A stretch of DNA of 34,388 bases from the NCBI GenBank assembly GCA_020850225.1, contig JADZFD010000028.1, forward strand, positions 1-34,388, given 5' to 3'. Within the stretch, counting starts at the first letter, position 1; every line of letters starts with the position of its first letter. The position numbers were made by a program, and so were the translations under genes. Shown in pieces: positions 7,465 through 16,420 of this stretch. Source of the DNA: Saprospiraceae bacterium. Its GTDB lineage: Bacteria > Bacteroidota > Bacteroidia > Chitinophagales > Saprospiraceae. The notes below the pieces were generated by a model that did not search any database, was not told where the DNA came from, and saw only the letters and a program-made list of their open reading frames with translations.

Positions 7465-9747
7465 ATGAATATTAAAAGTTTTAAACTCAGTATTTTTACC
7501 GGACTGATTGTAATGATGTTTTTACCCAACAGCATATTGGGCCTGCATATAATTGGGGGAGATGTTGTTTATAGATGTCTGGGTATCAATACGTCTACCA
7601 ATCCCAATCAGGTCAGATATGAGATAACATTTACGATGTACAGGGATTCCAAGAGTCAGGGAGCAGATTTCGACAATCCTGCCAACTTTGGCGTTTACAG
7701 GGGCTCTGGAAATAAGTGGCAGTATGTTAGGACAATCACCAACATTTCTGTAAGAAATAAAAAAGACATAGATATTAATAATGACAATCCATGCATCATA
7801 GTTCCTGCCAATGTCGGTGTCCAGAGTGGTACTTATATCTTCGAAATTTCCCTGCCAATCATTGACGATTCATACATGATTTCATTTCAGCGTTGTTGCA
7901 GGAATAATACAGTACTGAACCTGGTTGATCCAGGAGGAACAGGTGCAGCTTTTACCACAGAAATTACACCGGAAGCCCAGCGTCTTTGTAATAATAGTCC
8001 TGTTTTTGAAAATTTCCCTCCGGTTGTGATCTGCGTGAACAGACCTATCAATTTCAATCATTCTGCCAAGGATGTAGATGGTGACAGTCTGGTATATGAG
8101 TTTTGTGCTCCATTGACTGCAGGAGGTACCGAGGGAACCAATGGTGGAAATGCACAGTCGTGCAATGGTGTAACACCCAGTCCCAACCGTTGTCCTCCAC
8201 CTTACAGTGAAGTTACTTTCAGAACTCCCGGATATACATACGACAAACCAATGGGAGGTGATCCTGTTGTTTATATAGATAGTAAAACAGGTATCATTGG
8301 AGGCTCACCCAATATATTGGGACAGTATGTAGTAGGTGTTTGTGTCAAGGAGTACAGAAATGGTGTCCTTATTTCATCGTTGAGAAGAGACTTTCAATTT
8401 AATGTGACAACATGCGAACAGGCAGTTCATGCCAATATCCAGGCTTCCTTAAAAGACGGGAAGGACTATACTTTAAACAGTTGTGGCAATGAAATTATCC
8501 ATTTTAAGAACCTGAGCACGGATATCAGGTATATAAAATCCTATTACTGGGAATTTGATATCAAAGGTAGTCCCAAAACTTTCACTACCAGAGATGCCAG
8601 TGTTACATTTCCGGGATTGGGTACCTACACGGGTACTATGATTTTGAATCGTAATATTCCGGGTGCGCAGGATTGTATAGATACTGCCAACATCACAGTT
8701 AATATTTATCCTTCAATCAAAACAGATTTTTCATTTAAGTACGATACATGTATTTCCGGACCTGTCAGTTTTAAGGACTTGTCCAATAGCGGCGCAGGTC
8801 CCGTTCAAAAATGGAACTGGAATTTTGGAGAAGGAACTTCTGTACAGAAAGATCCTGCATTTGAGTTTGAATTGCCGGGTTTGAAGACAGTACGCTTAAT
8901 ATCTGAAGATGTTAATTCATGTAAGGATACAGCAGTGCACACGGTCAATTACTTCCCTGTGCCGTCACTGATCGTTGTAGAACCCAATACTTTCACCGGA
9001 TGTAAGCCGGCTACCATCACATTTAATAATCTCAGCAAACCGATAGATGATAGCTATTCGCTGCTTTGGAACCTGGGTGATGGACAGACTAGTGCTGATT
9101 TCAGTCCGGTACATTTATATTCCGAATCGGGTGTTTATTCCGTTCGATTAAAAATCACTTCACCGCTGGGATGTACTACCGAGAAACAATGGAATAATCT
9201 CATTAAAGTCGTAGATAGTCCCATTGCAGGGTTTTCTTACGACCCTGAAGAGCCAAACCTGCTTTTCAACACCGTTGATTTCACCGATAACTCTGTCGGA
9301 GGCATAGCGTGGCAATGGCGGTTTGATACGCTTGGGGTTTCACTATTTCAGAATCCGTCCTATACATTCAGAGATACTGGTACTTATTTAATTGAGCAAA
9401 TTGTTTTACATAGTTCAGGATGTACAGATACAGCACGTACTCAGATCCATATATTGCCTTACGTCAACTATCTGATGCCGAATGCATTTACACCCAATAA
9501 TGATGGACTCAACGATGTGTTCAAACCAGTTGGTACTTTTCAGGGTGTCAGTTACTATCATCTTTCAGTCTGGAACCGATGGGGTGAAAGACTGTTTGAT
9601 ACGGATGATCCCTCAATAGGCTGGAATGGACAACGCAACAATACAGGAGAATTTGCACCGCCTGGTGTTTATGCCTATATTCTTGAATACGTGAATGGAT
9701 TGGGTGAAAAAAAATCGGATAAGGGTCAATGCACCCTGATCAGATAG
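7465..9747 (+). CDS. PKD-repeat surface protein with type B (gliding-motility-associated) C-terminal sorting domain
   Basis: I start this at the ATG at 7465; the longer frame opens with TTG at 7447. After a signal peptide (MNIKSFKLSIFTGLIVMMFL) comes a Cys-rich N-terminal domain beginning IIGGDVVYRC, which recurs in secreted Bacteroidota proteins. Next are about four PKD-like domains, recognisable by YYWEFD, WNWNFGEG, LLWNLGDG and WQWRFD turns. The last 85 residues are the CHU_C/gliding-motility-associated domain: MPNAFTPNNDGLNDVFKPVG, then SVWNRWGERLFD, then GVYAYILEY. That domain directs export through the type IX secretion system to the cell surface. It is probably an adhesin or matrix protein; no enzymatic domain is seen. 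A PorT-like protein is encoded by the neighbouring, convergent gene. Confidence 0.9.
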   Translation: MNIKSFKLSIFTGLIVMMFLPNSILGLHIIGGDVVYRCLGINTSTNPNQVRYEITFTMYRDSKSQGADFDNPANFGVYRGSGNKWQYVRTITNISVRNKKDIDINNDNPCIIVPANVGVQSGTYIFEISLPIIDDSYMISFQRCCRNNTVLNLVDPGGTGAAFTTEITPEAQRLCNNSPVFENFPPVVICVNRPINFNHSAKDVDGDSLVYEFCAPLTAGGTEGTNGGNAQSCNGVTPSPNRCPPPYSEVTFRTPGYTYDKPMGGDPVVYIDSKTGIIGGSPNILGQYVVGVCVKEYRNGVLISSLRRDFQFNVTTCEQAVHANIQASLKDGKDYTLNSCGNEIIHFKNLSTDIRYIKSYYWEFDIKGSPKTFTTRDASVTFPGLGTYTGTMILNRNIPGAQDCIDTANITVNIYPSIKTDFSFKYDTCISGPVSFKDLSNSGAGPVQKWNWNFGEGTSVQKDPAFEFELPGLKTVRLISEDVNSCKDTAVHTVNYFPVPSLIVVEPNTFTGCKPATITFNNLSKPIDDSYSLLWNLGDGQTSADFSPVHLYSESGVYSVRLKITSPLGCTTEKQWNNLIKVVDSPIAGFSYDPEEPNLLFNTVDFTDNSVGGIAWQWRFDTLGVSLFQNPSYTFRDTGTYLIEQIVLHSSGCTDTARTQIHILPYVNYLMPNAFTPNNDGLNDVFKPVGTFQGVSYYHLSVWNRWGERLFDTDDPSIGWNGQRNNTGEFAPPGVYAYILEYVNGLGEKKSDKGQCTLIR

Positions 9748-9785
9748 GTAAGGAATATACTACAGGATTATTGTCAGTAAAAAGA

Positions 9786-10499
9786 TTATCCCTCAAAATT
9801 GAATGAGATGGTAAATATCTGTGATACGACATTTTCCAGGATTCTGGATTCATTGCGATCTCTATCGTATATAAGTATATTGCCAAGTCCTCTCGAAAAT
9901 TTTATTTCCGGTGAGAAGATAAAATATGGATAGAACATCTGCATACCTACTCCGACTTCATACTGAAAATCATGAGGTGCTACCTTAATTAAAGATTTCC
10001 GGGATTTGGAATTGGATTGGACATCATAACTGTACTTTAATCCGGCAACTACAAACATACGCTTATCCTTGTAAGGCTCTGATTTGTATCTTAGGTGAAA
10101 GGGCAATTCAAAAAATACGGATTCAATCTTTCGTTCGTATTTAGGCGTGGTACCGTACACGGGCGTGTATTCAAACCCACGCTGAGCAAATGAAAAACCG
10201 GGTATAAATCTGAAATCAAAATAATCCCCAATCTTGAGGTTGGCAATCATATGCATGTTGATACCAACCTGACTGTTTCCTTCAGTTACTCGAATACTGT
10301 CATTGTTTATGAAAAATCCGGATTGCTGCAGCTTGTAACCTGAACTGTTGAATCCGATATTTATACCGAAATAATAGGATTTCTTGTTGAAATCCCTGAA
10401 GTTATGATTGCCCCTGCCATTCATTTGAGCATGTGCACAAAATGATACAATAAGTAACAGCGAACTTAAAATTATTTTTTTGCAAGATATATGCAGCAT
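9786..10499 (-). CDS. porT: PorT-like outer-membrane barrel, type IX secretion
   Basis: 237 residues with a signal peptide ending SFCAHAQ and then alternating strands to a terminal FTISFNFEG, typical of the PorT/OMP_b-brl families. The ATG lies inside the end of the upstream ubiE-like gene (28-base overlap), so the two are probably translated together. From memory, placement of porT (sprT in gliding species) directly after ubiE recurs in Bacteroidota, and I use this context to choose PorT over a generic barrel. PorT is required for assembly of the type IX secretion machine. The gene for a type B sorting-domain substrate is the convergent neighbour. If the context is misleading, it is simply a porin-family barrel. 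Confidence 0.7.
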   Translation of the reverse strand: MLHISCKKIILSSLLLIVSFCAHAQMNGRGNHNFRDFNKKSYYFGINIGFNSSGYKLQQSGFFINNDSIRVTEGNSQVGINMHMIANLKIGDYFDFRFIPGFSFAQRGFEYTPVYGTTPKYERKIESVFFELPFHLRYKSEPYKDKRMFVVAGLKYSYDVQSNSKSRKSLIKVAPHDFQYEVGVGMQMFYPYFIFSPEIKFSRGLGNILIYDRDRNESRILENVVSQIFTISFNFEG

Positions 10500-11209
10500 A
10501 TGCCAGCGCTTAGTGTCTTATATTTTGATTGAACAAATCCGAGTTTATCGAGTATGGTCGTAAACTTTTCATAATCAGGAAAAGCCTGAACGGATTCAAA
10601 AAGATATTGGTATGCCCGCTGATCTTTGGACCTTAGCTTTCCAATAGTCGGTAATATATATCTGAAATAAAAATTGAATAGTTGTTTAATCGGAAAAATG
10701 CGGGGTTTTGAAAACTCCAGTATGGCAATTACACCACCTGGTTTAAGTACCCGGTACATTTCTGCAAGGCCTTTTTCAAGATTTTCAAAATTACGGACTC
10801 CGAATCCTGCTGTAACGGCGTCAAAACTTTCATCTTCAAATCTGAGGTTTTCACTATCTCCTACTTCCATGGAAATGATGTCCTGAAGTCCTTTTTTGGC
10901 TATTTTCTGCTCTCCAATTTTGAGCATATTGGCAGAAATGTCCAATCCGGTGATCTTTTTTGGGTGAATTCTGGTAGCTGCTTCTATTGCGAGATCTCCG
11001 GTTCCGGTAGCTATATCCAATATTGTCTGAGGTTGGTATTCACTGAGTAAGTTGATGGTTTTTTTACGCCACAATACATCAATACCCAATGATAAAAACC
11101 GGTTCAGCTGATCATAGTAGGGAGCGATTTTATCAAACATAGATGTAACCTGGCCTTTTTTGGAGACCTTGTCATTTTCATATGGAGTTACTTGTTGCGG
11201 CGTAGACAT
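10472..11209 (-). CDS. ubiE: Demethylmenaquinone methyltransferase UbiE/MenG
   Basis: 245 residues, the normal length. The SAM-binding motif I is ILDIATGTGDLA at residues 63-74. Other family marks are KVSKKGQVTSMFDKIAPYYD near the N terminus, FDAVTAGFGVRNFENLEKGL, and YRVLKPGGVIAILEFSKP. It carries out the C-methylation step of menaquinone synthesis; ubiquinone is not expected in this phylum, so the menaquinone role is inferred. No other men gene is in the window. Its 3' end overlaps the porT-like gene by 28 bases, making a two-gene unit. Confidence 0.93.
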   Translation of the reverse strand: MSTPQQVTPYENDKVSKKGQVTSMFDKIAPYYDQLNRFLSLGIDVLWRKKTINLLSEYQPQTILDIATGTGDLAIEAATRIHPKKITGLDISANMLKIGEQKIAKKGLQDIISMEVGDSENLRFEDESFDAVTAGFGVRNFENLEKGLAEMYRVLKPGGVIAILEFSKPRIFPIKQLFNFYFRYILPTIGKLRSKDQRAYQYLFESVQAFPDYEKFTTILDKLGFVQSKYKTLSAGICCIYLAKK

Positions 11210-11488
11210 AAGATATATTGTATATGTATATTATTGATTATTAATTATATTATATCAATAATAAAACTTCATTAATGCTTGGTACTTCAAACCGAGAAAG
11301 TCTTTTTTTAAAAATCGGTGCAAAATAACTAATAATTACAGACAATAACGGTTATTTATCCGAAAATAGTACAGACTTTCAATTAAAAATACAAGTGTAT
11401 AGCATATTATTTATGACACTCAATATTTGATCTGATTAATATGAATACCGATTTTATGCATTTTCCGAAGATTTTAACAGATACATTT
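11210..11488. other. Intergenic region, nothing recognised
   Basis: About 280 AT-rich bases separate the ubiE start from the anmK stop. I see no exact promoter box, hairpin terminator or RNA gene. Confidence 0.4.
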
Positions 11489-12682
11489 TCAGACAGGAAA
11501 GGATATTTTGCCCATGCTTACAGCAGGTATATTTGTATTATCAGTAAATATATCAGGGTTACCGGCAATGGTTTCATTGGCAAGTACGGCGAACAGTATA
11601 GCTTCCTTAGCATCAGAAGGTATACCCGCTTCATCTGTAGTACCCATGTACCATCCGGGTAATGCATCTGCAAGCATGCTGCATAGTAGCGGATTGTGAA
11701 CACCACCGCCACTCATAAAGACTACCGCTGAAGTAACGTTTGTTGTCTGTATGATGGCTTCAGCTATGGTGTCAGCAGTGAACTGGTTTAATGTATATAA
11801 GATGTCTTCATGGGCTAGGGCGGATTCGTTCAGTTTGCTGAGGCAAGATCTGATAAAGCTGAGATTGAATACTTCGGGTCCCGTGGATTTGGGAAAGGAT
11901 TTTTCGAAAAAAGAATGACTTTTTAGATGGAGTAGCAACTTGTCGAGTAATTTTCCTTTAGAAGCTATCCGTGCATCTTCATCATAAGCAAGGTTAAAAT
12001 GTGTACGCACCCAGGTATCCATCAGCGTATTACCGGGTCCTGTATCGGTAACAAATACTTCGGCAAACGACTGACTTTGTGGTATAAATGTGAAATTGGC
12101 AATACCGCCAATATTTAATAAAATGGTATGCTGGCCTTTTGTACGGTTCAGGAGAAAATCGCCATATACGGCCAACGGAGCACCTTCACCACCGGCAGCA
12201 ATATGTTTTTGACGGAAATCACTTATAGTGATTATACCTGTATGCATGGCTATGTGGTCACCATCACCAAGCTGTAATGTGGCATTGAGTTTTTTTTTGG
12301 AATCCAGGAGATATCCTGGTGTATGCATGACTGTTTGGCCATGGCTGGCGATAATATCAACAGATTCCCCAGATAACCTGTGTTTCTTCAAAAAAACATT
12401 AACCAGTTCGCCGTGTTGATTGGCGATATAACTGTTCAAAGCTGCTAAATAAGGAAAATCTATAGTATCCCTGGCAAATACCTTTCTGATTTTTTCTTTG
12501 AAATCGCTGGTAAATCCTGCTGTTTCAAACTCAAGCAGATCGAGTTGGGTATCTATTCCTGTACCAGAAACACTGCATAGCGCAATGTCCAATCCATCCA
12601 TGGACGTACCCGACATCAAGCCAATAATAACCCTGCTTTTTTTTTGACTGATGTGGTAGAGGTGCCGGATTTGTGGATGCAT
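11489..12682 (-). CDS. anmK: Anhydro-N-acetylmuramic acid kinase
   Basis: 397 residues. The defining phosphate-binding motif GLMSGTSMDGLD lies at residues 21-32. Also visible are IIASHGQTVMHTPG, INGG-like LLNIGGIANFTF, VTDTGPGNTLMDTW and VFMSGGGVHNPLL, all standard for AnmK. The enzyme hydrolyses and phosphorylates 1,6-anhydro-MurNAc to MurNAc-6-phosphate in peptidoglycan recycling in the cytoplasm. No other recycling gene is adjacent. The N terminus carries about 17 residues before the first strand, slightly long, but the ATG is preceded by a good promoter, so I keep it. The neighbouring upstream gap contains an inverted-repeat relic. Confidence 0.93.
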   Translation of the reverse strand: MHPQIRHLYHISQKKSRVIIGLMSGTSMDGLDIALCSVSGTGIDTQLDLLEFETAGFTSDFKEKIRKVFARDTIDFPYLAALNSYIANQHGELVNVFLKKHRLSGESVDIIASHGQTVMHTPGYLLDSKKKLNATLQLGDGDHIAMHTGIITISDFRQKHIAAGGEGAPLAVYGDFLLNRTKGQHTILLNIGGIANFTFIPQSQSFAEVFVTDTGPGNTLMDTWVRTHFNLAYDEDARIASKGKLLDKLLLHLKSHSFFEKSFPKSTGPEVFNLSFIRSCLSKLNESALAHEDILYTLNQFTADTIAEAIIQTTNVTSAVVFMSGGGVHNPLLCSMLADALPGWYMGTTDEAGIPSDAKEAILFAVLANETIAGNPDIFTDNTNIPAVSMGKISFPV

Positions 12683-12703
12683 GATGGGTTTTGAAATTCA
12701 TTA

Positions 12704-12734
12704 CAAATGTATTAAAAAAGTAATAATTATCAAA
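12704..12734 (-). promoter_or_regulatory. Promoter of anmK
   Basis: The minus strand reads TTTG (12731-12734), a 19-base spacer, then TACATTTG (12704-12711), an exact Bacteroidota-type promoter. The anmK ATG is about 22 bases downstream, so the leader is short. Confidence 0.65.
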
Positions 12735-12775
12735 TTTTATATATACAATATTTCATAATGATACTGTAGTATAAT

Positions 12776-12850
12776 GACTCGTCCTGAAATAACTTTACTT
12801 TTTTTGTCCATTTTTATACTTTTTGGTGTAAACCTATTTTAGGACAAGAC
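12776..12850. repeat. Imperfect inverted repeat, possible IS end or MITE relic
   Basis: The left arm at 12776-12798 (core GTCCTGAAATAACTTTAC) and the right arm at 12828-12850 (core, reversed, GTCCTAAAATAGGTTTAC) agree at 18 of 23 positions around a 29-base centre. The size and arm length resemble a small non-autonomous element or a solo transposon end. No transposase gene is present. Confidence 0.4.
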
Positions 12851-13014
12851 AAAGCCCACAATTTACTACTTTCTTTTCAACAAAGCAGGTGCATTGGCAA
12901 AAAACAACTCTTTTGCAAGCTGAAGTTTCTAGTATTTATATCAAATGTACGAAAATACTTATTTAAGTATTAATGATCTAAACGAACATAAAAAAGATAA
13001 TTTAGTCATGAATA

Positions 13015-13046
13015 TTGGCTATCCATTTCAATATGTCTTATCTTTG
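13015..13046 (+). promoter_or_regulatory. Promoter of the glutamate-synthase-like gene
   Basis: TTG (13015-13017), a 21-base spacer and TATCTTTG (13039-13046) fit the phylum consensus exactly. The ATG at 13145 implies a leader of about 90 bases. Confidence 0.55.
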
Positions 13047-13144
13047 CACCTGCATTGAAAATCTGTTACAGGAATTTCAATGTTTTTATTTTGATTTATA
13101 GGATTGAATCAAAATCGTTTTAAAAATTTTAATTCTAATTCGCT

Positions 13145-14755
13145 ATGCGTAAGCAATTTATAATCGTTTCTATCCTATTGCTCATTGTCTCATTGGCGAT
13201 GACTATATATCTGGATAGTAACTGGATAGTACTGTTCGTTATTATTTTGGTTCTGACTGTCATGGGGTTTCAGGACATGCTTCAGAAAAAACATACCATT
13301 CGCAGGATTTATCCATTATTCGGCAGATTGCGTTATGTTCTGGAAGAGTTGCGTCCCAAGATGTATCAGTATTTTATAGAATCCGATATTGATGGCCGTC
13401 CGATACACAGGGTAGACAGGTCTACTATCTATCAAAGAGCCAAAAAGGAACTGGAAACAATCCCTTTTGGTACCCAATTTGATGTATATGCTGAAGGCTA
13501 TGAGTGGATGAGCCATTCCATTGCACCCAAATCATTTGATACATTAAACCATAATCCAAGAGTTTTGGTAGGTAACAAGGACTGTAAGCAGCCCTATTCT
13601 GCCAGTGTTCTGAATGTGTCGGCTATGAGTTACGGTTCTTTAAGTCCGCAAGCTGTACAAGCTATGAACGGTGGCGCAAAAATCGGAGGTTTCGCACAAA
13701 ATACTGGTGAAGGAGGAATCAGTGACCACCATTTAAAATTTGGTGGAGACTTAATCTGGCAGATTGGTACAGGTTATTTCGGATGCAGGGACAGCAATGG
13801 TAATTTTAATCCGGAACTTTTTGCAAAAAATGCCGCTCTTCCCAATGTAAAAATGATAGAACTTAAAATCTCTCAGGGAGCTAAACCCGGACACGGCGGT
13901 ATTTTGCCAGCTTCCAAAAACAATGAGGAAATTGCGCGCATCCGACACGTTGAGCCGCATACCAAGATAATTTCTCCACCATATCATTCAGCTTTCAATA
14001 CTCCATTAGAGATGGTGGCATTCATTAAGAAGCTCAGAGATCTTTCCGGAGGAAAACCCGTCGGTTTCAAACTGTGTATCGGCTATAAAAGTGAATTTAT
14101 ATCTATCTGTCAGGCGATGATTCATCTGGACATTTATCCGGATTTTATAACGATTGACGGGGGAGAAGGTGGAACCGGAGCAGCACCTCAGGAGTTTTCC
14201 AATTATGTAGGTGCTCCACTTTTGGATAGCCTGGCATTTGTACACAATATACTTAACGGTCTCAATATCCGTCAGCATATCAAAATTATTTCTTCCGGTA
14301 AGGTAGCTACGGGATTCCATATAGCAAGAGCAATGGCTTTGGGAGCAGATATGTGTAATTCAGCACGTGCTATGATGATAGCAATAGGATGTATTCAGGC
14401 CTTGTTGTGCAATACTAACCGGTGTCCTACGGGTATTGCAACTCAGGATCCCAATCTGACTATTGGTCTGGATGTAGATGACAAAAAGGTTCGTATGGCC
14501 AATTATCATAAGGGAACGATAGAGAGTTTCGTGGAGTTGCTGGGTGCTTCAGGTCTTGATGATATGAAGAATATCACACGGTCGCATATATTCAGAAGAG
14601 TGTCGCTCAACGAAATGCGCAATTATGAGTCTATTTTCCCTTCTTTGAAACCAGGTACAATCTTCGAAGGAGAAATACCTGAAAAATACAAGCAGGACTT
14701 CGAACAAGCCAATATGTACAGTTGGGGGATTCCGGCAATACAATATGGAAAATAA
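13145..14755 (+). CDS. FMN-binding glutamate synthase-family protein, membrane-anchored
   Basis: 536 residues. Two hydrophobic segments at residues 5-20 and 27-43 anchor the N terminus. The rest is the FMN/2-oxoglutarate domain of glutamate synthase: SAMSYGSLSPQAVQAMNGGA, QNTGEGGISDHH, ISQGAKPGHGGILPASKNN, then TIDGGEGGTGAAP. Cys at 416, 422 and 427 keep the CX5CX4C spacing of the GltB 3Fe-4S cluster (CIQALLCNTNRC). The glutaminase domain and the C-terminal GltB beta-helix are missing, so it cannot be a whole glutamate synthase. Such stand-alone proteins are widespread; their true substrate is unclear. It has its own promoter and no gltD partner in the window. Confidence 0.85.
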   Translation: MRKQFIIVSILLLIVSLAMTIYLDSNWIVLFVIILVLTVMGFQDMLQKKHTIRRIYPLFGRLRYVLEELRPKMYQYFIESDIDGRPIHRVDRSTIYQRAKKELETIPFGTQFDVYAEGYEWMSHSIAPKSFDTLNHNPRVLVGNKDCKQPYSASVLNVSAMSYGSLSPQAVQAMNGGAKIGGFAQNTGEGGISDHHLKFGGDLIWQIGTGYFGCRDSNGNFNPELFAKNAALPNVKMIELKISQGAKPGHGGILPASKNNEEIARIRHVEPHTKIISPPYHSAFNTPLEMVAFIKKLRDLSGGKPVGFKLCIGYKSEFISICQAMIHLDIYPDFITIDGGEGGTGAAPQEFSNYVGAPLLDSLAFVHNILNGLNIRQHIKIISSGKVATGFHIARAMALGADMCNSARAMMIAIGCIQALLCNTNRCPTGIATQDPNLTIGLDVDDKKVRMANYHKGTIESFVELLGASGLDDMKNITRSHIFRRVSLNEMRNYESIFPSLKPGTIFEGEIPEKYKQDFEQANMYSWGIPAIQYGK

Positions 14756-14807
14756 GATGCTTGTTGCTTCCCTTCGGTAAAAAAAACGGATTAATAATAT
14801 CAGATAG

Positions 14808-15653
14808 TTATTGAACTACTACGCGTTGTAAGCCATAAGGATATATGCCATAATAGTATCCGTTGCTGTACAGTATATACTTGAGCTGTGCAGGTTCGGA
14901 CAGTTCTGAGATGGATAGGATATGTCTTGTTTTACTTTGTATGGAGAAGGTTTTTAAACCCGTAGCAGTATAATAAATCACTTTGTTGCCATCAAACTGA
15001 AAAGAGTGGATTCCACTTGCAGTGAAATGGTAAATATAGTGTCCGAAATTATCAAAAAAATAGAATCCTTTGTTACGATCACATATAACCACATAATTGC
15101 CGTTTTCGCGTATACCTGCCACATGAATGCCTGACATACCAAAATCGTTGACATTACCGGATGTAGCAAGGATTTTTCCCTGATCATTCATTTTTAACAG
15201 AGCAAACTGTATAGGGTCATACAACCACAGATTGCCGTCATTACTCGTACCACATGAACTGATGTCCAGAAACCACTGTGATAAATCAATAGATTCTATC
15301 ACGGACAAAGTATTATCAACGATTTTGATTTGATTGAAATCATCATAAAACAAGGTAATTTTTAATGGATTGCTCACGTCGACAGATGAAATCTGGCCAT
15401 ACTTGTTGTTGGCATATAGGAATACCTCTTTAAAGTCCCGGTCGTATTTAATCAGACGGTTTTTAGTATCCACAATGTAGATATTGTCCAGATTGTCAAC
15501 TTCTGCTATACGAATATTTGCCTGAATATCCGTATCTGAATCAGGACTTATACCAGATTCAGATATCACAGACTTGCTTTTGCATCCTATTTGTAAAGTT
15601 GCGGTATAGCCAATAATAATAAATATCCAAACTAATCGGTAATACATTTTCAT
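14808..15653 (-). CDS. Putative lipoprotein with propeller-like repeats, coupled to lpxH
   Basis: The start at 15653 (MKMYYRLVW) is chosen because its ATG overlaps the lpxH TGA as ATGA and is followed by a signal segment ending near LQIGC, a likely lipobox. An upstream start would lie in lpxH. The mature part of about 260 residues repeats short units such as AEVDNLDNIYIVDTKNRLIKYD and GNYVVICDRNKGFYFFDN, which look like blades of an NHL/six-bladed propeller. No enzymatic motif is seen. Translational coupling with lpxH suggests a shared role at the envelope, but the function is unknown. Confidence 0.65.
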   Translation of the reverse strand: MKMYYRLVWIFIIIGYTATLQIGCKSKSVISESGISPDSDTDIQANIRIAEVDNLDNIYIVDTKNRLIKYDRDFKEVFLYANNKYGQISSVDVSNPLKITLFYDDFNQIKIVDNTLSVIESIDLSQWFLDISSCGTSNDGNLWLYDPIQFALLKMNDQGKILATSGNVNDFGMSGIHVAGIRENGNYVVICDRNKGFYFFDNFGHYIYHFTASGIHSFQFDGNKVIYYTATGLKTFSIQSKTRHILSISELSEPAQLKYILYSNGYYYGIYPYGLQRVVVQ

Positions 15654-16420
15654 CGGCCAAATACAGTATTGTAGGGTGAGTCGTAAAACCGGAGTTGTAC
15701 ATCGTTGCCGTCCCAGACTCCATATGATGATGCGTACATCCATTCTCCTAAATTGATATATCTGCTATGCCCATTGGAAAGGGTATAGTCAATCGGTAAA
15801 TGCCTGTGCCCAAATATATAATAGTCGATTTCATGTGTGGTGATATGCTGTTCTGCAAACTGAACAAGCCATTCGCTTTCGGGAGCTCCGAAAGGTGCTT
15901 CCTCTCCCGTATACTGTCGGCTTTTAAGAGAAAAAAAACGCATTAGCTTAAGACCTACATCGGGATGTAACCACCCGAAAGCCCACTGACATACCGGATT
16001 ACTGAATATTTTTTTTATCGTTTTATAGCCATGATCACCAGGTCCCAGACCATCCCCATGACCGATAAAAAAGCGTTTTCCACCTATTTCGCGAATGATA
16101 GGCTCACGGTAGATTGGTATTCCAAAATCTTCCTCAAAATAGCGGAACATCCACATGTCGTGATTACCTGTAAAAAAATAGACAGGAATTTGCTGGTCAC
16201 GCATTTCCATTAATTTGCCGAATAGCCGGATATAACCTTTCGGAACTGCTTTCCTGTACTCATACCAATGGTCGAATACATCACCGACAAGATACAATTC
16301 CTTCACATCGTTCTGAATCTCATCCAGCCACCGTACTATTTTTTTTTCCCTTTCTGATGACGTCTGTAGTGCATCTGCACCCAAATGAAAATCAGAGACG
16401 AAATATATATTTTTTGCCAT
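15650..16420 (-). CDS. lpxH: UDP-2,3-diacylglucosamine diphosphatase
   Basis: 256 residues of the calcineurin-like metallophosphatase fold. The metal ligands are all visible: D10 and H12 in SDFHLG, D47 in GDVFDHW, N86-H87 in GNHD, H121 in GHGDG, and the GHRH pair near residue 208. This pattern and the size fit LpxH, which cleaves UDP-2,3-diacylglucosamine to lipid X in lipid A synthesis on the inner face of the inner membrane. The stop overlaps the start of the next gene by ATGA. A TATCTTTG -7 element lies about 45 bases upstream of the ATG. Confidence 0.9.
   Translation of the reverse strand: MAKNIYFVSDFHLGADALQTSSEREKKIVRWLDEIQNDVKELYLVGDVFDHWYEYRKAVPKGYIRLFGKLMEMRDQQIPVYFFTGNHDMWMFRYFEEDFGIPIYREPIIREIGGKRFFIGHGDGLGPGDHGYKTIKKIFSNPVCQWAFGWLHPDVGLKLMRFFSLKSRQYTGEEAPFGAPESEWLVQFAEQHITTHEIDYYIFGHRHLPIDYTLSNGHSRYINLGEWMYASSYGVWDGNDVQLRFYDSPYNTVFGR

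Larger units (their letters stand above)
12683..13144. other. Divergent intergenic region holding two promoters and a repeat relic
   Basis: This 460-base gap contains the anmK promoter, an imperfect terminal-inverted-repeat pair at 12776-12850, and a promoter for the gene on the right. A 24-codon frame on the minus strand (12737-12811) crosses the left repeat and could be the first codons of a lost transposase, but I cannot show this. Confidence 0.4.

Noticed and set aside
9748-9785. Terminator between the PKD protein and porT genes
   Set aside because: The 38-base convergent gap has no stable stem followed by a T-tract.
13751-14320. Antisense frames under the glutamate-synthase-like gene
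   Set aside because: They lie opposite a strongly recognised protein, have no promoter or recognisable domain, and reflect codon bias of the real gene.
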